Source of the DNA: Madurella fahalii
Lineage: Eukaryota > Ascomycota > Sordariomycetes > Sordariales
Reading direction: 5' to 3'
NCBI GenBank assembly: GCA_029876055.1
Contig: CM056874.1
Span: 9,238,001-9,302,000, forward strand
Length of the DNA: 64,000 bases
Shown here piece after piece: positions 23,725 to 33,464 of the stretch. The translations under genes were made by a program, and so were the position numbers. The notes under the pieces are model-generated. The model was not told the origin of the DNA, made no database searches, and saw nothing but the letters and a program-made list of their open reading frames with translations. The stretch's first letter is position 1; each line of letters begins with the position of its first letter.

Positions 23725-25019
23725 ACTTCTTCCTCTCGCTTTCCCGCCATTTTAAGCCTGAGTCTGGCATCGCCAGGATCCCATTTTATTCTTGTCTAGC
23801 ATGCATTTGCATGTTGATGGTTACAATGTTTCAATATTTCGGCCATCCCAACCGTATAGTATAATCCCTTGGCCTCTGTACTCGGTAAAGGATGAGCGGC
23901 GGCGTTGGGGACTCGGAGTCAAAGGAGTACAAGAGGTCGTTATCCCTTTTTCTGTTTACTCGATGTCCCCCCTTGTCCAGAGATAACTTGGTCCTTGGCG
24001 ACTCGGATATGGTATATATATAATCACCTCGTTTTCGTTGGGCTTTGTTATCAACAACTATGCTAGGTATTTCAGCGATAGAGTCGCAGTGTCTTAATTG
24101 CTACCACCTCACGGGGGAGACACAGGAGGAGGAGAGAACCAATATTAGTCTTGCATCGATGAACCTCTACTGTGCGGCTGCTTCGCCGGCAAAGTTTTAT
24201 GTGCATCTCCCAGTGTAAGCGGTGCAGGGTGCCAGCACTCCGTGCGCTTCCACCGAAAATGGAACCTGCTTAATTTCTCTGTCAAACTCGATCGTCTGCG
24301 GCTCTTGCTGGCCAATTAGGGCATCGTCTGCCCCTTGGTTTGGTTTCACTCTCGCCTGTCATCGATTCGGCGCGGCACGCCTTGTTGCAGACGTACTGGC
24401 GCTGGATGAAATTATCTGCGAAACCCACGATGGTTAGGGTGGGTTTGGCCGCAAGCACAGCGATGTGATAATGGAGCCTGAAGATCTGCGCGCTGTAGGT
24501 ACCGACAATGTTGGCGCTAACCGATGGCCTCTTGTCGTGCTAGGCCGGCATATCGAAACGACAGTCAAACGAGAAGATAAGAGTGAGTGAGATGAGAGAG
24601 AAGCAAGAAACATGAACTGCCCGAGAGAAACCAGCCCTTAGGCACCGGACCACCATTTTCCAACACCGCAACATGTGGCACCATTGTGTATGGGTTGAAC
24701 CAAGAAATCACGAGGTCCCGAACCAGGAGTAGCTGCATATGATACTAACAGTGGTAACTCAACGTTCCAAGGCCGTTAACCTCTGCTGATTTCGCAACGA
24801 CCCGGATGGTTGGGCTTAGACCCTAACCCTCATGCAGCCAAGCACTATCCAGGGGCCCCGGAGGGACTGGCAATTTTCGGCGTCGGCGTTGTTAACATCC
24901 AGTCTGTTTTCACTAATTATCACCTACAATCTTTTATTAAGGCCGGTCTCTGTCTTTCCTTTCCTTTCCTTTTTTTCGCATCGGCAGGGCCACTTTTGGC
25001 ACCCCATGCCCTCTTCTTG
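23725..25019. other. Intergenic spacer upstream of the TED1-like gene
   Basis: 1.3 kb holding the regulator's 3' end and the phosphoesterase promoter. A pyrimidine tract of TTTCC units (24952-24977) lies about 45 bp upstream of the chosen ATG. The frame upstream of 25020 is open to 24810 but reads as non-protein-like sequence. Confidence 0.5.
24952..24977 (+). promoter_or_regulatory. Pyrimidine (TTTCC)n tract before the TED1-like start codon
   Basis: CT-rich tracts just upstream of the start are common core-promoter or transcription-start elements in filamentous fungi. Its position supports starting translation at 25020 rather than 24810. A regulatory role is inferred. Confidence 0.4.
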
Positions 25020-26810
25020 ATGACGCGCCTGTCCCCCACTGCGCTGCTTCGCAATGGCCTGCGAGTGCTGCTTCCCCTGTCGGTAGCACTGACAGCCTAC
25101 CTGTACCTCTATCCGATCTTCAACACATGCGCCTTTCCACTACCGCCTGGCCAGAACCACGCTCCTGCCGCCTCGGCTGACACTGGCCGCGCAGCGTTCC
25201 TCGAGACAGCCAAGGTGCATTGGCACCTGGCCGCGGGCACTGGTGGAAATTCGACCTTTCTTCCCTCCCGGCCGATCGCCCCGTTCCGCCTGCTCGCTCT
25301 CGGCGACCCACAACTCGAGGGCGACACGTCGATCCCTACCGACTATCTCGGCACGTTGCCGCACCTCAAGAGCTTCATTCGACATGCGACGTTCCGGTCG
25401 AGCCATTCGTCTCTCAGACTGCGTATCCGACGGTGTCTTCACGATCTCGTGGACGTCTTCCTCGAGGACACGTTCCATTTGATCAAATCGCTGCGCAAGC
25501 GCCTCGACCTCGTCGGTAATGACTTCTACCTTGCCCATATCTACCGCACCGTGCGTTGGTGGACGCGCCCGACGCACGTCACGGTACTCGGTGACCTGCT
25601 GGGGAGTCAATGGGTCGACGACAAGGAATTCTACCGTCGCGCCGGCCGCTACTGGGACCGCGTCTTTCGGGGTGCCGAGCGCGTACCGGACGATGTTGCC
25701 GCGTACCCAGCCGACGAATACGACGTGACGGGCCATCTCGGCGGTGGGCCGCTCAACGAGTCAACCGCCTGGTCCCGTCGCATCATCAATGTGGTAGGTA
25801 ACCACGATATCGGTTACGCGGGGGACATCAACGAGGACAGGGCCAAGAGATTCGAGCGCGCGTTTGGTAAAATCAACTACGAGCTCCGCTTCGAGTTACC
25901 CTTGGCTGACTCGCCCATGGCTGGGGCCGTATTCAACGACGAGAAGAACCCAAACCCAGACTCGGACCGTCTGATTCCCGAGCTGCGCATTGTGGTCTTG
26001 AACGACATGAATCTCGACACGCCCGCCGCATCCAGCAAGCTGCAAGACGACACGTACTCATTCATCAACGCCGTCATCAACACAGCCGCCGCCGTTGAGT
26101 TCAAGGGCCAGTTCACCGTTGTTCTAACGCACATCCCGCTGTACAAACCTGAAGGCGTCTGCGTCGACGACCCCTTCTTCGACTTCCACGGCCACGACGG
26201 CACGCTCAAGGAGCAGAACCAGCTGAGCGCCGCCGCTTCCAAGGGATTCCTGGAGGGTATTCTGGGTATGTCTGGCGACACAACTGCCGCCGCGGGCGGC
26301 CGTGGCAGGCGTGGTATCATCCTCAACGGGCACGACCATGAGGGCTGCGATACGTGGCACTACATCAACCAGACGACCGCCAACCCAGACGAGCGCGGGT
26401 GGGAGGTCAGGCGCTGGCGGCAGGCGAAAGCAGCGGGCATCGTCGGTCAGGAGGGGCTTCCGGGCGCCAGAGAAATCACTGTGCGGAGTATGATGGGTGA
26501 TTTTGGCGGCAATGCTGGACTTCTGAGTATCTGGTTTGACGAGGCTAGTTGGGAGTGGAAGGCCGAATACGCTACGTGCCCACTCGGACGCCAACACTTT
26601 TGGTGGGTCGTCCACGTTTTGGATCTAATCGTCGTGATAGGCCTTCTTCTCTCTGGGCTCGCCACGGTGCTGTCGGCTGTGGGACTCAACATTGATGAAG
26701 CAGTCCAGAAGCCGGTAGCACAACCTTCTCCGCCGCCCAAGGAGGCCAGTAACGTCGTTATGCCATCCACAGGGGGCATTATTTTGGATAGGAATGACAA
26801 CTCAGGTTGA
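25020..26810 (+). CDS. TED1: Ted1/Cdc1-type calcineurin-like phosphoesterase (ER membrane)
   Basis: Metallophosphoesterase of the Cdc1/Ted1/PGAP5 group, which acts in the ER on ethanolamine phosphate of GPI anchors to allow GPI-protein export. It is one exon of 596 aa from ATG 25020. An N-terminal membrane segment (LLPLSVALTAYLYLYPIF) is followed by the catalytic domain with the five metal-binding motifs: LALGDPQLEGD, VLGDLLGS, VVGNHDIGY, LTHIPLYKPEG and NGHDHEGCD. A C-terminal membrane segment (VHVLDLIVVIGLLLSGLATV) completes the two-TM topology of the family, with the catalytic domain in the lumen. A polar tail of about 45 residues follows. The longer frame from 24810 is rejected because it adds atypical sequence. 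Confidence 0.9.
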   Translation: MTRLSPTALLRNGLRVLLPLSVALTAYLYLYPIFNTCAFPLPPGQNHAPAASADTGRAAFLETAKVHWHLAAGTGGNSTFLPSRPIAPFRLLALGDPQLEGDTSIPTDYLGTLPHLKSFIRHATFRSSHSSLRLRIRRCLHDLVDVFLEDTFHLIKSLRKRLDLVGNDFYLAHIYRTVRWWTRPTHVTVLGDLLGSQWVDDKEFYRRAGRYWDRVFRGAERVPDDVAAYPADEYDVTGHLGGGPLNESTAWSRRIINVVGNHDIGYAGDINEDRAKRFERAFGKINYELRFELPLADSPMAGAVFNDEKNPNPDSDRLIPELRIVVLNDMNLDTPAASSKLQDDTYSFINAVINTAAAVEFKGQFTVVLTHIPLYKPEGVCVDDPFFDFHGHDGTLKEQNQLSAAASKGFLEGILGMSGDTTAAAGGRGRRGIILNGHDHEGCDTWHYINQTTANPDERGWEVRRWRQAKAAGIVGQEGLPGAREITVRSMMGDFGGNAGLLSIWFDEASWEWKAEYATCPLGRQHFWWVVHVLDLIVVIGLLLSGLATVLSAVGLNIDEAVQKPVAQPSPPPKEASNVVMPSTGGIILDRNDNSG

Positions 26811-28654
26811 GACGGTGGCCTGGTGCCGCATGCGCGTATATGACCATTTTGTACAATACTAGTACTTCAATTAGAATGTATAATTCAAGATTCAACATCC
26901 CTTCGTCCCGTGATGGCCGTATACGAGCGTTCTGGATACTAACACGAAGGCCAAATGAGTCATGAAAGGTTTAGTCGTGGGATGTGTAGTGAGGGAAAAG
27001 GTCCTGCATCTGGCGATGAGCGTGAGTCCAGGCCCATTGCATCCACAGTAGCAAATGCAGTTTACTATGAAATTAGGAAACCATCGGAAGGCAACATACC
27101 TCAGAAGAACATATCTCAACATCGTGGCATGCAGCGGTTGTGGTAACTCATGACCCAAACCCAGCTCCGCAACGTTTTGTCCTGGAGTTGTCAGGGTTTC
27201 GGGGTGTTTTAACAGGAATGGTAACCTTCCCAGTGTAGGTAGCTACATGCTGGATGACTCGTTCGTGCGGTTACCTCCTTGTTTAGTAGTCTGTTTCTCC
27301 CACTCGACCCCCCGCCTACGGGAGATGGTGCCGCTGGGCGTTGGCGCCGTCAGTGCTATTTAGTGAAATGGTGCAGAAACACACATCTACACTCGCATGC
27401 CCATCAAAACAAGGAGGGAAGGCCTCTTGAATATTTTGGATAATTGTGAATCGTTGGATGGTTCCTGGCTTTGGCCCATCTTTTCCCAGGTGGTAGAATG
27501 AAGACGAGAGCGCGGTGTCTTTGCGAATATCGGAGAACTGTTCGATATGACCCGTTAACCGCAAAGCGAAGTCTTCTAATTAGGTTCTTGGACCTAGTTT
27601 CTTGCGGCATCTTTGAGATTGTGGAAATTTTGGACAGAAGAACACCACTCCAAGAAATGGTGTCTGGATCTCAGGGTATAACTTCAGTGCCGGTGGGAGC
27701 GTAGTAATTAAGCCATTGAGACAGTGTGTCTGGAACCACAGTCGCTCTGTCTTCGTTCCTGGTATATATACAGTCTAACATTTTCGCCTTCTATCTACCA
27801 AGTAACCGTTTTCCGAATTTGCTATGTCGCAAGCAGATTCCAGGGTCATCTTTTAACATGATACTAAGTATTCCCAATGATAAGCATTGTCCTCTCCAAC
27901 ATTTTCGTCGACGTCCTCTTCGCTCAGTGAATTGCTATATTTCATAAATCTTTCCTCCTGGTTCGCTGGGAATTTAGCATTGCTTCTGTGGTCGTGGGCT
28001 CTTTGTCCAATAAGAGTCGTGATACTCTCACGCTCTCCGCTGTTCCGGAGCGCTGCTGGCATGAAAGAGCCTTCGCACGCTTCTGCGGCATTCCTGAGAC
28101 ATATCCTCAACTAAGTTTGCAGCTCCTCTTCTTCAGTATTTGTTCAATCGGTCTCTGACAACCAACTGCAGAGATCTGCATCGTATCATACAATTATATC
28201 TACCTAGTTATACATAACTTGGAAAGCATGATGTACTCCGTACAAGCAGACCCAACAGGACCGCAACAACCGGGTTGCAGATTCAGGAGCCCAGCGCGAA
28301 GCAAACCTTGGCCCAAATGCCCCAAGCCAATGGACCTGGCACGCTAGCGCAAAGCCCGCCGTTTGTGGATAAACTCCAGCTTTTCGACGCAGTCGTTGTT
28401 GTACATTTCAACTGCGTACAAGATATAATACAATGCCCAGAAGATCAGTTGCTGAGCCATTACGTTGGTGGCTGAATCCTGATTTGTTGTATGCCACCTT
28501 AAGCCCCCCCGGGACCTCTGCCTCATCTCGAGGATCCCCCCGAATCCAGAAGGGGCGGCGGCATTCACCAAGATGCAACCCCCAAACGAGAAAGTGGGCT
28601 CCATGCGAGCGTTGAGGAATGCCGCATGTTTAAAAGGAGACCAACTCGGCCTCC
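26811..28654. other. 1.8-kb spacer between TED1 and TIM50
   Basis: Lies downstream of two convergent genes, so it should hold two 3' UTRs, yet it is long. A minus-strand open frame at 27316-27564 reads fairly protein-like (RLTGHIEQFSDIRKDTALSS) but matches nothing I recognise. No RNA gene was seen. Confidence 0.45.
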
Positions 28655-30352
28655 CTAGTTGCGCTTGGTCTGCGGGTTGCTAGCAGTTTCCTCAGTGTTC
28701 CCCTCGGCCGGCCTGAACCAGCCGAAAAAGGACGATTTCATGCTCTTCATTGCCTCCTTCTGGGCGTTCTCCATGGCTTCCTGCTCCTCCTTCAGCCACT
28801 TTTCGCCGTTCTTGCGGATCTCCTCCTCCAACATGAGGTAGTTCCGCATACCGCGCTCGCGAGCAATGTCCTGTAGCATCTTGCCTTTGGCAAATGCCTC
28901 TTGGGGGTTTTCCTCGCCTTCGGGAGCCACCATGAGGCTCATATTGCTCGGCTTGAGGCCGAGATGGCTGCTGAGCCAACTCATGCCGCCCCCGCGGGAG
29001 GACTTGGCTTGAATCCGCTTGTTGTGCTCCGCCCTGGCCAGCGCCTCTCGTCGCGCGAACTCGGTCGGGATATGGGTGCCCTCGAACGATTTGATGACCT
29101 TGCGCACATCGCTATACTGCATTGTGTGGATGAACTCGAGGAACGGTACCAGTGATACGAGCTCCTTGTCCTTGGGGTCGCCGGTCCACTTGGGCAGGAC
29201 AATGGCATTTTCAGGCTGCGCGCGTACATGTTTGGCGTTGGTGTCGATAATGATGACTTTCGAAAGGTCACGATTGAGATACGAGAGATCCTGCCGGGCT
29301 CGTCAGCATTCGGAGGCCACCGCGAGTCCGGATGATCATACCTTGACGATTTCACCATCCTTGTATTTGGTGGCTTCGCGGAAAAGCGGCCACATGATGA
29401 AGCGGTAAGGGTCGAGCTTCCGGACCAGCGGTTCACCAGTGGCAAACGGTACGGTAGTGAAGAGGACAATCTCGTAATACTGGCTCAGGTAGTGCAGGAA
29501 GTAATCGACACCCGGGCGTTTCGCCACACGCCATCCATGCTCCCGACTCCACTCGCTGTGTACGAGCATGTCCTCCAGACTAATACACAGCGTGTACGGT
29601 CGCTCAAAGGCCGGGTCGGGATCCGGTAGCAGCTTCTCAAACGCCGGTTCTTGATAATAGGTCACGGTATCGCCCAAGCGCGCCATAGCGCGCTTCCACC
29701 ATAGCGCGATACTCCAGCCATTGGGCACCTCGGGGTTCTTTGCGAGCTCCTCCTCGTCCCAGTCCCTGCCCAGGTATGCAATGCCTCCGACGGTGAACAC
29801 GCCCGTGAGCGCAAACGCCCAGATGGCAAGCTTCTGGCGCCGGCGTTCCGTCGATGAGACATAGGCTGAGGCAGGAAGCTCGCCCTTTGCCCGGCCTCCG
29901 CCGCTTGATGTAGCTTCCTCCTCTTCAACGGCAGCTAGTGAGGAGCGATTGGTCGCCCCGGCCCTCTCGTATTCCAAGGTTGATGGGATGCCCTGGGTCA
30001 GATCGGGAAGCTTGGAGAGGTCCGGTATCGGTTCTTGGGGCTGTTGTTGTTCTTGCTGTGATTGTTGAGGGGTGGCGGACTCGGTGGATGACTCGGCGGC
30101 TGGTTGCGCCGCGGGTTCTTTGGCGGCTTTAGACGCCGTTGTGGTGGCGGAGCTGTTAGGCGGCGGATGTGAAGGTTTCTGGGCGGTGGGGTGCTGCGGC
30201 TTGGAGAATCTATGGTGCTGTGGCTTATTGTCCTTTGCCATGCCTCGACTCCAGATGGCGGGTAAGCTCCGGGCTCGAAGAGCAGGCGAGGATGTGAGGG
30301 CCGCTGCTCGAATGCCCGTCGCCGGGCGCGCCGCCGTTCGGAGCAACATCAT
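28655..30352 (-). CDS. TIM50: Mitochondrial import inner-membrane translocase subunit Tim50
   Basis: Tim50 is the inner-membrane receptor that hands presequence proteins from the TOM complex to Tim23. Two exons, 30352-29342 and 29290-28655 (51-nt intron), give 548 aa. The N-terminus is a basic presequence (LLRTAARPATGIRAAALTSS). A Pro/Gln-rich low-complexity segment follows, and a single membrane helix (KLAIWAFALTGVFTVGGIAY) lies near residue 190. The intermembrane-space FCP1-like domain carries YTLCISLEDMLVHSEW, GWRVAKRPGVDYFLHYL, YEIVLFTTVPF and, after the intron, DLSYLNRDLSKVIIIDTN. The DxDx(T/V) phosphatase signature is not kept at SLEDMLV, as expected for Tim50. The C-terminus is charged and helical (about 150 residues). 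Length and order fit fungal Tim50. Confidence 0.95.
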
Positions 30353-31356
30353 GATTTGGATGGATCTCTGGTTTGGGAGCTGCGTCGGGAGGAGCGGAGG
30401 TCGTCGCTATTTGCGGAGTCCAGACGGAGTCGACTAGGCCTGGAATTGAAGCTCCAAGAGAACCTCGAGTTGTCGTACGGCCCACGGTCGACCGCGAGCA
30501 AAAAAAAAAAAATAAAATCCACGCCCAACAGATCACGGTGCAACCTCTGATCCATTACGGTGGATGGATTTTTTCCCACCGCCAGCGTCAGCATCAGCAC
30601 AGACCATGCAGCTAGCCGAATATGGAGTAGCGGGTAATGTGGGACTGCCTTTCGTCATCCTGAGCCGATTAAGTCCCGCCATTCGTCCTCCTGCGGAGTC
30701 TCCACAGCAATCCTTGCTGCCGTTCACGTGGCCCACGCTCTCCTCGCCTCGCCAAGTCTGCAGCTGTCGGTCGGGGCCAGTGTCATGCAGAGAGATGGCC
30801 CTGGACTCCTCGCGTGCCACCTTCTTCAAACCTCTGTCTTCTTCCATTCCAGCCGTTCCCGTCTTTCCCCTCAATCCCGGAACCGTCAAAAAGGCCCGTC
30901 TCTGCCCTTATTTGCCGGCATTGTCCCTCCTGCTCGGTTAGCCAAAGCACTGCTTCGAATCGGGGTTTCCCTCACTCACTGCTTACCCGGATTCCATGAT
31001 CCCCACCTCACTTCGCGCCAAACTCCTCTCTCTCATATCAAGATTGCCTGCCATGGCTGCTGCGGATGCATTCTAGAGGGTGGTCTTGTAGTTGCGTGCC
31101 AGTACTCGCCATGGGACCACCCTCTGAGTTCTGCATTCTCGCCAGATCGAGCCGACCGACTGTGCCGGGGCAATTGTCCGCCGAATCCGCCGAATCCGCA
31201 TATCCTCCTTCGCAATTCTAAGGCCAAGCAGACGTGCGTATCCCTGCCAGACGAGGCATGTTGTCGCCGGCCTAGTCAATATATTTAACAGGACGTTGCA
31301 GCACCAATTACAGATACCCAAAGGACCGAGATCCGTGCTTACCACTCCCGCTCAAT
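30353..31356. promoter_or_regulatory. Shared upstream region of TIM50 and the F-box-like gene
   Basis: A 1-kb divergent-promoter spacer. A 13-base A run at 30500-30512 (T-rich on the TIM50 strand) lies about 150 bp upstream of the TIM50 start. Open frames here (for example 30728-31288) have no recognisable motif. Confidence 0.4.
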
Positions 31357-32322
31357 ATGCGTTCCAGACGGCCCGCAAGGAAGGTGTCTCGTGCGCGGGG
31401 GGGACCTTCCCTTCCGACGCCCATTGACTCGACCCGCACCACCCCTCTCAGTTCCGCTTATCCGTCCACATATGCCTCCGAGGCCGAATATGAAGCTGAA
31501 GACGAAATCTCCAAGATCCCCATCCATGCCCTCACTCTTTCCGAACCGACCGATGGGTTGGCTAGGACGGCAAAGGAGAAGAAACCAGACGTAAAATCGC
31601 CGTTCCGCTTCATGGACCTTCCGGCGGAGCTGCGTATCGACATATATGCACATCATTTCGATGACATCGGCCACGTCATCGATCTTGACCCCGATAATTA
31701 CAAACATATCCATAAGAAGCTAGCAATTCTTCGAACCTGCAAAGCCGTCTATGCCGAGGCCTCGCAAGTGTTTTATGGCATGCACACGTTTCGTCTGTTC
31801 CCAACGCAATCTGGACGTTTCGAGACGAAGAAGCCTCTCCTTGCGCGGTTGAATGCCCGTCAGCGCGGCTGGATCAAGTCGCTCGAGCTACGCCTGGGCC
31901 CCGGGTGGCATAAACCGCCGAAAGGTTGGGTCGTGAACTCGGCCCTGGGACTTGCTGACTGCGTCAATGTTCGCAAACTGACCGTCTTCGTTCAGTTCGA
32001 CCCGAGCGATGGTTTCTTCAGTGGCTTTCGCAGGGCCGATGGGTTCTACGAAGCCTTCTCTAAAAACCTCTTAGACAACGTCCTTTGCGAAATGCCTTTT
32101 CTTGATTGCGTCCATTTTGATGCCTGGAGTAGCATCAAGAAGTCCGGCGCCATGATGACCGGCCTTCTTGAGGTTGCGGCGGCGCGCGGCAGGAGGATCG
32201 GTTGGGGTCCCGAAAGGCAGTGGACCGATCACGACGAGATGGACGAGGCCATGTTGCCGCACGCAGCGGCCGCAACCGCTCGGCTGGGTGGATTGGGAAT
32301 GGATACCGTTATCGTAGCCTGA
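31357..32322 (+). CDS. F-box-like/2EXR-type protein of unknown function
   Basis: Single exon, 321 aa. A disordered, basic and Ser/Pro-rich N-terminus of about 80 residues is followed by FRFMDLPAELRIDIYAHHF, which matches the start of F-box or 2EXR-like domains common in fungi. The next block, LAILRTCKAVYAEASQVFYG followed by FRLFPTQ, is the typical continuation (LL.tCr.iy.Ea..vly). The rest is a conserved-looking alpha/beta region with no catalytic motif. F-box proteins usually recruit substrates to SCF ubiquitin ligases, but many fungal proteins with this start have no proven role. It ends 62 bp from the convergent nitronate monooxygenase. Confidence 0.75.
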   Translation: MRSRRPARKVSRARGGPSLPTPIDSTRTTPLSSAYPSTYASEAEYEAEDEISKIPIHALTLSEPTDGLARTAKEKKPDVKSPFRFMDLPAELRIDIYAHHFDDIGHVIDLDPDNYKHIHKKLAILRTCKAVYAEASQVFYGMHTFRLFPTQSGRFETKKPLLARLNARQRGWIKSLELRLGPGWHKPPKGWVVNSALGLADCVNVRKLTVFVQFDPSDGFFSGFRRADGFYEAFSKNLLDNVLCEMPFLDCVHFDAWSSIKKSGAMMTGLLEVAAARGRRIGWGPERQWTDHDEMDEAMLPHAAAATARLGGLGMDTVIVA

Positions 32323-32384
32323 AACGACTAGGTAAAGAATGGATGAGAACGAGACAGCCTGTACAGTACAATTTCTCTCTCACT

Positions 32385-33464
32385 CTACCTCAACAGACCG
32401 CTCAGTGCCTGGATAATCTCAACTGCTTCACTCCTCGCTCCTTCGACGATAGTTCCTGCGGGGCGCACACTCTTAACTAGGCCCACGTTCGCCCCGGCAT
32501 ACGTTGCAGTCCACCCGTTGGGACCCCATGCCTCGTTTCCCTTAGCGACTGCGTCATCATGGTGCTTCTTGATGTCTTCAAACGGAGTCCCGATCTGGTA
32601 CTCCAACCAGCTCTGGTTTACAATAGTACGCGGGCTGAATTGTTCCGGCCAGCCAAAAGTGCCGCGCAAATGGTTATACAAGTGTGTCCGCACCGTGGTG
32701 GCGCCGCCGTCGCCTGAGCGCAACACCTCATCTTGATAGCCCTTTTTGATGCGCGCCTCCTCCGAGGCGAGGAATCGCGTCCCCATAGCAACACCCGCGG
32801 CACCAACACCTAGCGCCGCCGCAATGCCCCGTCCGTCCGCGATGCCGCCGGCCGCGATCAGCGGGAGGGAAGATCCTTGCGTCGCGTCGGCGATCTCCGG
32901 GAGCAGCGTGATGAACCCGATCCCGTCGGCTGCGCGGCCGTGCCCGCCCGCCTCAGCGCCTTGCACAACAAGTACATCGGGCGGCGAGGCGCTTTTCGCC
33001 GCCCCGAGCGCTTCTTGCAACGTCCCTATTTGCAACCAGATCTGTGTTTCTGGACACGAGATACGCAACCGCTCGGTCCAAACATCGACATCCGTCTGAC
33101 CATTTCGAGGCGCGAAAAGCCAGACCGCAGCAGGACGGTACTGAGAGACTGCCGATGACGCAACGTCGAGGTTGCCATTCCATATTTGAAAGCCCACCCC
33201 GATTGGCAGGACAGAACGCCCCGCAGACTGCTGAATCTCGAGCGTGGCGAGTAGATATTTGGCCGTCTCCAGGTCGGCCGCGGTGCTCTCCGGTTTCTCG
33301 CCCGGTCCGATAAACCCCAGCCCGCCCGCTCGCGACACCGCGATTGCCAGCTCCGGACCCGACATCACACGCATTGGCGCACTCACAATGAGCGGGGTCG
33401 CTGTCCAGGGGTATGCCGTGGAGAGCCGCTCCCGGAACCTGATAGATTGGAGTTTCTTTTCCAT
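32385..33464 (-). CDS. Nitronate monooxygenase (2-nitropropane dioxygenase family)
   Basis: FMN-dependent TIM-barrel enzyme that oxidises alkyl nitronates such as propionate 3-nitronate to carbonyl compounds and nitrite. Single exon, 359 aa, near the usual length. Family motifs: LIVSAPMRVMSGPELAIAVS with AGGLGFIG near the N-terminus, LVVQGAEAGGHG containing the catalytic-histidine region, and the FMN phosphate-binding stretch IAAGGIADGRGIAAALGVGA followed by VAMGTRFLAS. The C-terminal segment (VGLVKSVRPAGTIVEGARSE) is also typical. It probably protects against the plant or fungal toxin 3-nitropropionate or serves nitroalkane use, an inference from the family. It converges on the F-box-like gene with a 62-bp gap. 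Confidence 0.92.
   Translation of the reverse strand: MEKKLQSIRFRERLSTAYPWTATPLIVSAPMRVMSGPELAIAVSRAGGLGFIGPGEKPESTAADLETAKYLLATLEIQQSAGRSVLPIGVGFQIWNGNLDVASSAVSQYRPAAVWLFAPRNGQTDVDVWTERLRISCPETQIWLQIGTLQEALGAAKSASPPDVLVVQGAEAGGHGRAADGIGFITLLPEIADATQGSSLPLIAAGGIADGRGIAAALGVGAAGVAMGTRFLASEEARIKKGYQDEVLRSGDGGATTVRTHLYNHLRGTFGWPEQFSPRTIVNQSWLEYQIGTPFEDIKKHHDDAVAKGNEAWGPNGWTATYAGANVGLVKSVRPAGTIVEGARSEAVEIIQALSGLLR

Noticed and set aside
25140..25736. 198-codon minus-strand open frame opposite the TED1-like gene
   Set aside because: Antisense shadow of a high-GC coding exon with no motif of its own.
27316..27564. 82-codon minus-strand frame between TED1 and TIM50
   Set aside because: Composition looks protein-like but there is no family match, no clear start context and no companion exon.
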